A DNA stretch of 15,008 nucleotides from an uncultured Lachnospiraceae bacterium (GTDB lineage Bacteria; Bacillota; Clostridia; Lachnospirales; Lachnospiraceae). The notes under the pieces were generated by a model, which was given only the letters and a program-made list of their open reading frames with translations, was not told the DNA's origin and ran no database searches. Location: contig CAJUGG010000043.1 of NCBI GenBank assembly GCA_910585995.1, positions 1-15,008 on the forward strand, written 5' to 3'. Position 1 is the first letter of the stretch; each line of letters opens with the position of its first letter. Of this stretch, positions 1-6,931 are shown in pieces. A program made the position numbers and the translations under genes.

Positions 1-38
1 TCTTTTTTCTCAATTTTCCATAGCCGGATTTGGGCCAT
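1..38 (-). CDS. 5' end of the gene after the VanR-like regulator (probable sensor histidine kinase), cut by the window edge
   Basis: An ATG (plus positions 36-38) directly follows the TAA stop of the VanR-like regulator. The frame then stays open for 12 codons to the window edge, reading MAQIRLWKIEKK. The zero-base spacing suggests translational coupling, and no strong ribosome site is visible. VanR-type regulators are normally followed by their VanS-type sensor kinase, so that identity is inferred from position alone. Too little sequence is present to see a domain. Confidence 0.4.
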   Translation of the reverse strand, partial: MAQIRLWKIEKK

Positions 39-737
39 TTAATTTTCAATCTTATACCCCACTCCCCATACCGTATGAATATATTTGGGCCGCTCCGCAG
101 TATCTCCTAATTTTTCCCTCAAATGCCGAATATGCACTGTTATGGTATTATTAGATTTTTGATAATACTCATCCTTCCAGATCTCATGGAACAGCGCTTC
201 TGAGCTGACCACTTTTCCTTTCTGCTGACAGAGAATCCTGAGAATCTCAAACTCCGTAGGCGTCAGATCCAGCCGCTGTCCATTTAATGTGCACTCATGG
301 CTGCTCACATTGACAGCCAGTCCGGCGTGATAGAGCATAGTCTCTTCTGTCTGTCCTGCTGCCGGATTATACCTTTTATATCTGCGAAGCTGCGCTTTCA
401 CCCGCGCCACCATCTCCAACGGGCGAAACGGCTTGGTGATATAATCATCAGCTCCCAGTGTCAGCCCGGTGATCTTATCGATCTCCTCATCCTTGGCCGT
501 CAGCATAATCACCGGATACGTGTAGGACTGTCGTATCTTCTGACAGATCTGAAATCCGCTCGTATCTGGTAGCATCACATCCAGGATCGCCAAATCCAGT
601 TCTACCTTCTGAATACACTCCAGCGCATCCTGCGCAGTATAGTATTTGTATACCTCATAATTCTCACTCTCCAGATAGACTGCCACCAGATCTGCAATCT
701 CCTGCTCATCATCCACCACTAAGATCTTCTCTCTCAT
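39..737 (-). CDS. VanR-like OmpR/PhoB-family response regulator
   Basis: This 232-residue protein is a DNA-binding response regulator with a complete N-terminal receiver domain (about 4-118) and a C-terminal winged helix (about 136-231). The phosphorylation pocket is intact: acidic D9/D10, acceptor D53 in ILDVMLPDTSG, T80 and K102 in the TKPF motif. The winged helix ends in the typical TVWGVGYKIE. Stretches such as ITGLTLGADDYITKPFRPLE and SNNTITVHIRHLREKL are strikingly like VanR of glycopeptide-resistance clusters. It is therefore a VanR-subgroup regulator, known in that family to be phosphorylated by a VanS kinase. No vanHAX, vanG-type or vanY gene is in view, so the target is unknown and it may control cell-wall or other genes. 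The ATG lies about 9 bases after GAGG. The next gene starts directly at its stop codon, suggesting a regulator-kinase operon. Confidence 0.9.
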   Translation of the reverse strand: MREKILVVDDEQEIADLVAVYLESENYEVYKYYTAQDALECIQKVELDLAILDVMLPDTSGFQICQKIRQSYTYPVIMLTAKDEEIDKITGLTLGADDYITKPFRPLEMVARVKAQLRRYKRYNPAAGQTEETMLYHAGLAVNVSSHECTLNGQRLDLTPTEFEILRILCQQKGKVVSSEALFHEIWKDEYYQKSNNTITVHIRHLREKLGDTAERPKYIHTVWGVGYKIEN

Positions 738-766
738 CGCTATGTTCCTCTTCTCCTCGCCAATAA

Positions 767-796
767 GCTCTGCCGGTATCTTCTGCCAGCAGAGCT
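767..796. promoter_or_regulatory. Inverted repeat (possible operator) beside the -10 box of the VanR-like gene
   Basis: The 10-base arms AGCTCTGCCG (767-776) and CAGCAGAGCT (787-796) pair, with one G-U type position, across a 10-base spacer. The repeat abuts the candidate -10 box at 797-802 and covers the expected transcription start. It could be an operator or a leader hairpin. No T-run follows in the minus direction, so it is not a standard terminator for the upstream genes. Confidence 0.35.
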
Positions 797-862
797 ATTA
801 TATCTTTTTTATAAATATCATATCATAGTATTTTCAGGATATTTTATTAAGATTTCTTAAGA
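797..862 (-). promoter_or_regulatory. Candidate promoter and regulator-binding direct repeat upstream of the VanR-like gene
   Basis: Read on the minus strand, a perfect TATAAT lies at 802-797. No good -35 hexamer sits 16-18 bases upstream, which is common in promoters that need an activator. Further upstream (862-843) two tandem 10-base units, TCTTAAGAAA and TCTTAATAAA, match at 9 of 10 positions. OmpR-family regulators typically bind such direct repeats about one helical turn apart, so autoregulation by the downstream gene's product is plausible. The function is inferred. Confidence 0.45.
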
Positions 863-868
863 TCAAGG

Positions 869-1396
869 TTACGCAAACCATGTGATAGGCACCCAGAAGA
901 AATATGGCGCCGTAAAGACTGCCAGAGACAGGGCGAGCTTCTTCCTCTTCGTCTCTTCAAGCTCTGCATCTTTCAGGCAAAAACGTACATTGAACACATA
1001 GATCAGCACCGCCGACAGCAGGATAAACAGCCCCACATACAAAAAAGCCCATGGATTTTCCAATGGATTATAGACAGAAGGACCCATCAGCTTGTCATAC
1101 CACCAGTCCGCCCCCATCAAGTCTCTGGCAGGAGTCACAAAGCTCATCAAAACCAATCCTACACTTCCCGCCAGGTCTGCCAAAAAGCCGCACAGCCAGA
1201 CACGGATGATCACACGCTGGATCATCTTCTTTTGATCTGTGACCTGAAGTACCCGCATCGTAAGTACCATCACCAAAAGATCCCACAGAAAGTTGGCTGG
1301 GAGTATCAACAACAATACCGGAGGCATAAGCCAGATCAGCCAGACAGGAAAGATCAGATTGTAGAGAGTGATCCTTTGTTTCTGATCCCTGCTCAA
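869..1396 (-). CDS. Uncharacterised four-helix membrane protein (TTG start)
   Basis: I do not recognise a named family. The 175-residue product is hydrophobic, with membrane segments near residues 12-33, 65-86, 117-137 and 153-174 and a possible short one near 36-48. A charged stretch (about 140-153, rich in E/K/R) precedes the last helix. No catalytic motif is visible. The start is a TTG overlapping the TGA stop of the nitroreductase gene by four bases (TTGA). A GAGGG ribosome site lies about 6-8 bases before it, which supports this start and indicates translational coupling. It is probably the last gene of the transcript that begins with the sensor kinase at 5871, since a separate promoter for the VanR-like gene follows. 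Function unknown. Confidence 0.75.
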   Translation of the reverse strand: MSRDQKQRITLYNLIFPVWLIWLMPPVLLLILPANFLWDLLVMVLTMRVLQVTDQKKMIQRVIIRVWLCGFLADLAGSVGLVLMSFVTPARDLMGADWWYDKLMGPSVYNPLENPWAFLYVGLFILLSAVLIYVFNVRFCLKDAELEETKRKKLALSLAVFTAPYFFWVPITWFA

Positions 1397-1917
1397 AACC
1401 GTCCCTCGTGGACTTTCTCGCGATGCAGTTCTTCCAATGTATATGCTTTAGGATGTTCTCTGGGAATCCCAAGCGATAGTATCGCTTCCAGCCGCAGATG
1501 TTCTGGATATCCTAACAGCTCCCGCAGATACGCTTCTGTTGTGCGTCCATCCGATGCGTCTCTAAGCCGCCCCTGCACCCAGCAGCTTCCCACGCCTAAA
1601 CTGTCCGCCATCAGATGCATATTGGCCATTGCGATGCAGCAGTCTTCGGTCCATACATCTGACTTTTCTTCATCCCCCAATACCACAATCGCAGCATCTG
1701 CTTCTTTTAGCATCTGTGCCCCTGACGCTCTCGCTCCTGCCATCTGGCGCAGCATCTGTGGATCTCTGACCACAATAAACTCCCACGGGCGGATTGCCCT
1801 GCCTGAGGCCGACAAAAGCCCTGCCTGCAAGATCTTCTCCATCTGCTCTGCGCTCACGGACTCCTTGGTATAACTGCGCACACTGCGCCTGTGCTGCATG
1901 ATCGTCAATAATTCCAT
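1393..1917 (-). CDS. Nitroreductase-family flavoprotein (small, about 174 aa)
   Basis: This is an FMN-dependent NAD(P)H oxidoreductase of the nitroreductase family, expected to be a cytoplasmic homodimer. The N-terminal phosphate-binding signature RRSVRSYT (residues 10-17) is clear. It is followed by the family's SASGRAIRPWEFIVV block (about 37-51) and a C-terminal GSCWVQGR ... LSLGIPREHPKAY region typical of the fold. At 174 residues it belongs to the short subfamily. The physiological substrate cannot be read from the sequence; members reduce nitro compounds, quinones or flavins. The ATG has a strong AAAGGAGATACGG leader. The gene begins 20 bp after the DUF1266 protein and overlaps the next membrane-protein gene by 4 bp, so it is part of the sensor-kinase gene run. 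Confidence 0.88.
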   Translation of the reverse strand: MELLTIMQHRRSVRSYTKESVSAEQMEKILQAGLLSASGRAIRPWEFIVVRDPQMLRQMAGARASGAQMLKEADAAIVVLGDEEKSDVWTEDCCIAMANMHLMADSLGVGSCWVQGRLRDASDGRTTEAYLRELLGYPEHLRLEAILSLGIPREHPKAYTLEELHREKVHEGRF

Positions 1918-1937
1918 CCGTATCTCCTTTCCAAAGA

Positions 1938-2978
1938 TCAGGATGCCGCCTCTGTCCAGCCGGCTTCTGTCTTCTCATATGCTTTCCCGTATCCTGCATT
2001 AAAATACGCCATAATGGAAGGGTCCAGATTACAGATCTGGTTAAAACTGCAGAGTTCTATATGCTGCCCATCTGCGAGATAATCCTCTGGCTCGTCCCCT
2101 GCAAGGATACGCCACCCACAATCAGAAAAATCATCCGCCGGCTGTTCCCGGTAGATATAGCCAACCTTTCCTTCTTCCAGCACCCGATTGGTAGCCAGAC
2201 ATGTCTGCTGCACATCCATCTCCAAAAGCTCTGCCCATTCCCGTTCTTTTGGCTCATACCAGGCATGACTTTCCCATGCCCCGTCTCTCTCAAACAACTG
2301 GCGTACCAGATTCAGATTCAGATCCAGAAATTTCTCCAGTCCCTTTTCTTCTCTTCGCATAAAAAAGACCGCCCCACACAGACAACTGATGGCATACTCC
2401 TGCCAAGAGTGATAAAATACCTGTGCCTGGCGTACCCAGGGGTCTGTCATATCCCAAAAATCTTCCTCTGAGATCAGTCCACATGCCACTGCTTTTCTGC
2501 AAAGACCCACTTTCTCATTGATATCCCAGGCATAAAAGCCTTTCTCTCTCAAGATCGGATAGAAATGCCTGGCCATCTCCATCTGCCTGAGAAACAGCTC
2601 TTTTAACTTTTTTCCAAGCTTCTCCAAATCAAACAGCGGCGCTCCTGCCCAAAATGTCATATAGTACCTGTACCGCTCACTGTCCGAAAATGTCTTTAAA
2701 AGTGCTGCCTGCAAAGATTCTCTGTCACAGATCCCATACAACTCTCTCAGATGGCTTCTCGCCTGTCTGATATCTGCCTCCCGCTCGCAGTGGTACAGGC
2801 ACTGGTATCCCATATGTCTTAAGATCCCTGGGATCTTCCTGCAGGCAGATATCCCGCTAAGCAGCAGCGTAAACTCCTTTCTGTCTGTCTTTTGTATCTC
2901 TTTTTTTGGAGGCATCTTTTTAAGCTCCTCCTGGAAGAATGCTATTTTTTTCACAATATTTCTCATGTCATCGCCCAA
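1938..2978 (-). CDS. DUF1266-like plus DUF2185/Imm33-like two-domain protein
   Basis: This 346-residue soluble protein seems to join two domains. The central part (about 80-207) resembles DUF1266: the block WDINEKVGLCRKAVACGLIS (151-170), then FWDM and a YHSWQEYAISCLCGAVFF segment, carries the tryptophans and small residues typical of that family. The C-terminal part (about 258-337) resembles DUF2185/Imm33: CLATNRVLEEGKVGYIYRE, then GWRILAGDEPEDYL and the final NLDPSIMAYFNAGYGKAYE. Imm33-type domains are known among immunity proteins of polymorphic toxin systems; DUF1266 has no established function. Domain calls come from memory of family patterns. The start is TTG at 2978, placed 9 bases after AGGAGGAGG. 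The in-frame ATG at 2966 is too far from that site. The ribosome site overlaps the end of the ABM gene (20 bp gap), so the two are probably cotranscribed. Confidence 0.75.
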   Translation of the reverse strand: MGDDMRNIVKKIAFFQEELKKMPPKKEIQKTDRKEFTLLLSGISACRKIPGILRHMGYQCLYHCEREADIRQARSHLRELYGICDRESLQAALLKTFSDSERYRYYMTFWAGAPLFDLEKLGKKLKELFLRQMEMARHFYPILREKGFYAWDINEKVGLCRKAVACGLISEEDFWDMTDPWVRQAQVFYHSWQEYAISCLCGAVFFMRREEKGLEKFLDLNLNLVRQLFERDGAWESHAWYEPKEREWAELLEMDVQQTCLATNRVLEEGKVGYIYREQPADDFSDCGWRILAGDEPEDYLADGQHIELCSFNQICNLDPSIMAYFNAGYGKAYEKTEAGWTEAAS

Positions 2979-2998
2979 TGCAGAAATCCTCCTCCTGT

Positions 2999-3292
2999 CT
3001 ATATCCTCTGCATTTTCTCAATCTTTGTGTCCAACACATACCGATTCTTAAGTTCCTTCAAATCTTCCATATGCGCCTGCTCCATATGCCTCTTCTGGTG
3101 CTCTTCAGATTCCCATTCTTCCATAAGAAGCACCTCATTCTCCTGCTGCAGCGCGCAATAGTATACATAGCAAAGGCACCCTTCTTCCTCACGCACCTTC
3201 TGGTCAATCCCTTTTTTCAGGATCTCCTCCAAAAACGCTTCCCGCATCCCTGGTCTTGTCGTATATGTCACTTTAAGCAGCAATCCGATCAT
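2999..3292 (-). CDS. Antibiotic biosynthesis monooxygenase (ABM)-fold protein
   Basis: This 97-residue protein has the size and pattern of the dimeric ABM ferredoxin-like fold. It has an opening beta strand (LLLKVTYTTRPGMREAFLEE), a middle GCLCYVYYCALQQENEVLLMEEW strand pair, then the WESEEHQKRHMEQAHMEDL helix typical of quinol monooxygenase-like (YgiN/YcnE-type) proteins. Members oxidise quinols or bind small aromatic compounds without a cofactor, but many have no known substrate, so activity here is only inferred. The start is uncertain. The ATG at 3292 directly abuts the AAGGAG ribosome site with no spacing. The TTG at 3283 sits 9 bases after GGAG and gives an N-terminus (MLLKVTY) closer to family norms. 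The gene lies 32 bp after the sensor kinase. Confidence 0.8.
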   Translation of the reverse strand: MIGLLLKVTYTTRPGMREAFLEEILKKGIDQKVREEEGCLCYVYYCALQQENEVLLMEEWESEEHQKRHMEQAHMEDLKELKNRYVLDTKIEKMQRI

Positions 3293-3324
3293 CTCCTTTT
3301 TTATTTATGACAATAGGTTTATCT

Positions 3325-5871
3325 CTATTGTTTCAAATATTTTTTCAAGATCTGAATCAGCCGGTCCACATCAATAGGTTTGGATACATGTTCATTCATC
3401 CCACACTTTTTGCAGTGTTCAATATCCTCGGAAAAAGCATCTGCTGTCATGGCAATAATCGGCAGATCAACATCCTTTCGATTCAGCTTACGAATCTGTT
3501 CTGCGGCTTCATATCCGCTCATCACCGGCATCCGTATATCCATCAGGATCAGATCATAATAGCCCTCTTTGGACTGGCTGAATTTTTCCACACACACTTT
3601 GCCATTTTCTGCCCGTTCCAGTTCAAATCCGGCTTCTGAAAGAATATCTTCTGCGATCTCCCAATTGAGGTCGTTATCTTCTGACAGAAGGATTCGTTTT
3701 CCTGCAAATTGCTCGATATTGATCTCTTCGGTATCCTCTTCGTCCTCTTGTCCCATAATATAATGCCTCAGTCCCACAAAGAGATTGGACTTAAACAAAG
3801 GCTTGGAGATAAATCCATGAATCCCCACTTCTAATGCTTCTTTTTCGATATCGCTCCAGTCATATGCGGAGATAATCAGAATCGGCACTTCATCACCCAG
3901 ATGCTTTCGTATCTCCTTAGCCGTCTCTAATCCATCCATTCCCGGCATCTTCCAGTCCAGGAGAATAATCTCATAATTATTCCTTTCCTGATGGCGCTTT
4001 TTGACTTTCTCGATGGCATCCGGCCCGCTCAGTGCCCATTCTGCATCGATGCCAATCTCTTTTAAGACAGATACTGCACTCAGGCAGAGGTCTTTATTGT
4101 TATCCACCACCAGCATCCTCCACGGCGGCAGAATCATATCCTCTTCTTTCATTACTGCCTTTTCCAGATCCACAATCACATGGAACTCACTGCCTTTTTC
4201 AGGTTCACTCTCAAGAGCAATCGAACCGCCCATAGCATCCACAATACATTTGGTGATCGCCATGCCAAGGCCAGTTCCCTCGATCTTCTCCACCTGTGCA
4301 CTCTGCTCTCTGGTAAAGGTATCGAAGATATGCTCTTGGAACTCTTTCGTCATCCCGATCCCGCTGTCTTTTACGCGGAAATGACACTGCACATAGTTCG
4401 AACCTAAGGAAGAAGATTCCTGACTTAGATAGACATTGATTGTTCCGTCCTCTGGGGTAAATTTGATGGCGTTGGACAACAGGTTAATCAGGATCTGGTT
4501 CAGACGTACGTTATCACAGTAGACTTCTTCTGTCTGAATATTTTGAATAAAGATATCAAAATGCTGTTTTCTCGCCTCAATCTGCGGTTTGATAATATTG
4601 ACAATACTGTCCATCGTCTCATGCAAAGATACCTGATTCAGATTCAGAGACAGCTTGCCGCTCTCGATCTTGGACATGTCCAGCACATCATTAATCAGAC
4701 CCAGCAAGTGTTTGCTGGACAGCGTGATCTTCCCAAGACAATCTTTGACACGGTCGATGTCCTCGATATTAGCCATGGCAATCGCCGTCATACCCACAAT
4801 GCCATTCATCGGAGTACGGATATCATGACTCATATTGGACAAAAATTCACTCTTGGCTTTATTGGCCTGTATTGCCTCTCTTCTGGCCTGATTCAGCTCT
4901 TTTAGCTGCTGCTGTGACAGTCTGTAATACAGCACAAAGATCAGCAACATTGCCGCTAATATCACACTGCAGGCTCCAAGAATAGTATACTGTCTCTCGT
5001 TCTCCAGACGGCTCAGAGCATCATCCAGCACACCATATGGCATCACTGCCACCAGATACCACTCCGAAGACGGAAGGGCAGAGCAATACAGATGACGCCG
5101 CACCCCATCTACCTGTAAAAGTGCAGAATAATTTCTATTCTGATCCATGGCTTCTTTTAATTCTTTTGCATATTGCTCCGAGGTCTTTTCGTCATGTCCT
5201 GAAAACATCTCGATAATGCGGCTGAAATAATTATCCCTGTAAGCATCTCCGCTTCGGATCACAAATGAGCCGTCCTGACGGATAATATGATAATAGACCA
5301 TAGAATCGTCTTCTTCCAACACCAACGCCGTATTCAGATACTCCATGGGAAGCCCTGCCACCATTACACTGCTGGTCTTCCCTTCTTTCATCGGATATTT
5401 TGCATCCAGCGCCAGCAACAAAAAACGCTCCTCTACCTGGTTATAGCCGCTGGTTACTTTTTTCTCTTCATTTTTTAATACATCTGTAAATTCTTCCTGA
5501 CTAAAAGGCACGATTGGTTCTCCATAGATGGTCTCATATTCCCCATCATCTGTATAGAGTCCCAGATAGGAAAATCCACGGATCTCAGCACTTAGGGCTA
5601 ATTCATCGATCAGCTCCTGGCCATAGCTGACTTTTTGAGGCGAAGTTCTAAGCACAATGCCTTCCATCTGCGACAGACGCAGATCAATAATCGCACTAAA
5701 CTTTTCCTGAAGCTGCCTGCTCATCTCGGACATATAAATCCGTCCAATGTCACTGACTGCGTCCTCACTTTTGTCGTCCATCGTTGACCCAACCCATAAA
5801 AATATCAATACGCACAGCACAATCAGGCAGCTCATACTTGCCAATAAAAATCTCTTTGTCTGCTTAAACAT
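3325..5871 (-). CDS. Cache-type hybrid sensor histidine kinase with two receiver domains
   Basis: The 848-residue membrane kinase has a first helix (about 8-28), an extracellular sensor of about 265 residues ending in a Cache-like WYLVAVMPYG, and a second helix (about 296-316). A short coiled linker follows, then HisKA with H349 in SHDIRTPMNG. The ATPase domain has the N box (LINLLSNAIKF, 461-471), DSGIG (502-506) and GTGLG (532-536). Receiver 1 (about 586-706) has D639, S668 and K690, but its acidic pair reads D590-N591. Receiver 2 (about 726-845) has E731/D732, D778, T809 and K831. No HPt domain and no output domain is present, so the phosphate presumably passes to a separate HPt or acts through binding. 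The ligand is unknown. The ATG has AAAGGAG seven bases upstream and a strong promoter. It heads a run of closely spaced genes. Confidence 0.93.
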   Translation of the reverse strand: MFKQTKRFLLASMSCLIVLCVLIFLWVGSTMDDKSEDAVSDIGRIYMSEMSRQLQEKFSAIIDLRLSQMEGIVLRTSPQKVSYGQELIDELALSAEIRGFSYLGLYTDDGEYETIYGEPIVPFSQEEFTDVLKNEEKKVTSGYNQVEERFLLLALDAKYPMKEGKTSSVMVAGLPMEYLNTALVLEEDDSMVYYHIIRQDGSFVIRSGDAYRDNYFSRIIEMFSGHDEKTSEQYAKELKEAMDQNRNYSALLQVDGVRRHLYCSALPSSEWYLVAVMPYGVLDDALSRLENERQYTILGACSVILAAMLLIFVLYYRLSQQQLKELNQARREAIQANKAKSEFLSNMSHDIRTPMNGIVGMTAIAMANIEDIDRVKDCLGKITLSSKHLLGLINDVLDMSKIESGKLSLNLNQVSLHETMDSIVNIIKPQIEARKQHFDIFIQNIQTEEVYCDNVRLNQILINLLSNAIKFTPEDGTINVYLSQESSSLGSNYVQCHFRVKDSGIGMTKEFQEHIFDTFTREQSAQVEKIEGTGLGMAITKCIVDAMGGSIALESEPEKGSEFHVIVDLEKAVMKEEDMILPPWRMLVVDNNKDLCLSAVSVLKEIGIDAEWALSGPDAIEKVKKRHQERNNYEIILLDWKMPGMDGLETAKEIRKHLGDEVPILIISAYDWSDIEKEALEVGIHGFISKPLFKSNLFVGLRHYIMGQEDEEDTEEINIEQFAGKRILLSEDNDLNWEIAEDILSEAGFELERAENGKVCVEKFSQSKEGYYDLILMDIRMPVMSGYEAAEQIRKLNRKDVDLPIIAMTADAFSEDIEHCKKCGMNEHVSKPIDVDRLIQILKKYLKQ

Positions 5872-5934
5872 GCTAAAACTCCTTTAAAAAATATACGCGC
5901 AACAAACTATGCATCCACAATCTGCTACGCTCAT

Positions 5935-5963
5935 ATTATACCGTATCCTGTCTCGTATGTCTA
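5935..5963 (-). promoter_or_regulatory. Sigma-A-type promoter for the hybrid kinase gene run
   Basis: On the minus strand, TAGACA (5963-5958, 5 of 6 matches to the -35 consensus) and a perfect TATAAT (5940-5935) are separated by exactly 17 bases. They lie in the 130-bp gap between the AEC transporter and the kinase. The implied leader is about 55 bases, ending in AAAGGAG before the ATG. Confidence 0.75.
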
Positions 5964-6001
5964 ATGATATTTTTTCTATTTTGTTCCTGACATATGAGTG
6001 A

Positions 6002-6916
6002 TTATCCCACTACGGCCACCACTACAGGAACCGTAAACACGCACAAAATCGTAGTCAGGATAATCGAGGCGCTGCAGGTGCTTCCGTCGATGCCTCTTTG
6101 GTTGCCCAGCATCAGCGGCATGTTGCCGGTAGGCATGGCAAAGAGGACCATACATACGGAAATCAGGGCCGGATCTTTCGTCACCATGTGAAGCAGAGGC
6201 AGCATCAAAAGCGGTAAGATCAAAAGTTTAATCAGTGAAAATATGTATAATCTCGGTTCTCCAAAGATCTTCTTCAGGTCGGATTGCGCTAGGGTAAATC
6301 CCACTAAGATCAGGGCCAGGGGAGAAGCTGCATTGCCTAAATAGGTGATGGCGGTCTTGATAAATTCCGGAATCTGGATTTCAAAGACGATGACGATAAT
6401 CGCCAGCAGGCTGCAAACAGTACCTGGATTCACCATCGCTTTTACAGATTCTATAGTAAAGCATCCGTCCATTACCGCTACTCCATAGGTATAAAAGACC
6501 AAATTATACACCAGCAGAAATTCGGTCACATACACTACATATTCTGGACCTAAGATACTGCTGACCACAGGAATCCCGATAAATCCCAGATTGGAGAAGA
6601 TAAACATCATCTGAAAGATCTTTCTCTGGTCTGGATCCGTGTCAAAAAATGGTGCCAGCAGGATTCCTGCCAAAATAAAGATCACAAACATCCCCACTGC
6701 GATCAGAGCCGTCAGCCCCACAGTGTCAAGAGGAATCAGCCCTACCGAATTAGCTGCACTGGAGAAAAACAGAAGTGGATTGAGCAATTTTACAATGACC
6801 TCTGAGAGTTGGCTGTTGGCATGGTCATCAATCATCTTCTTTTTGGCAACAATATATCCGCTTCCAATCATAATCAGCAGGGACAGCATCTGACAAAATA
6901 CAGTAAATATGGTCAT
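6002..6916 (-). CDS. AEC (auxin efflux carrier) family transporter
   Basis: This 304-residue integral membrane protein fits the AEC family (about 300 residues, roughly ten helices in two five-helix halves). Supporting motifs are the SNLGFIGIPVVSSILG block (about 108-123), a proline-broken NPLLFFSSAAN helix near 46-56, and the second-half LILVGFTLAQ and MPTGNMPLMLG (about 264-274) segments. Family members export or import small organic acids such as malate, or other anions; the substrate cannot be predicted here. The gene starts 15 bp after the ferritin-like gene with a GGGGGAG ribosome site, so it is probably cotranscribed with it and the DUF554 gene. A new promoter follows its stop codon, making it the likely end of that unit, although no U-tract terminator is visible. 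Confidence 0.92.
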   Translation of the reverse strand: MTIFTVFCQMLSLLIMIGSGYIVAKKKMIDDHANSQLSEVIVKLLNPLLFFSSAANSVGLIPLDTVGLTALIAVGMFVIFILAGILLAPFFDTDPDQRKIFQMMFIFSNLGFIGIPVVSSILGPEYVVYVTEFLLVYNLVFYTYGVAVMDGCFTIESVKAMVNPGTVCSLLAIIVIVFEIQIPEFIKTAITYLGNAASPLALILVGFTLAQSDLKKIFGEPRLYIFSLIKLLILPLLMLPLLHMVTKDPALISVCMVLFAMPTGNMPLMLGNQRGIDGSTCSASIILTTILCVFTVPVVVAVVG

Positions 6917-6931
6917 CTTCTCTCCCCCTTT

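Noticed and set aside
1232..1873. 213-codon plus-strand frame across the nitroreductase and membrane-protein genes
   Set aside because: It is antisense to two well-supported genes, its translation is Ser/Arg/Pro-rich without domain signals, and it has no credible ribosome site.
3310..3331. 7-bp hairpin (ACAATAG/CTATTGT) at the end of the kinase gene as a terminator
   Set aside because: In the minus direction the stem is followed by A-rich, not U-rich, sequence, and the ABM gene begins only 32 bp after the kinase stop. The U-rich side would act only on a plus-strand transcript, for which no gene exists.
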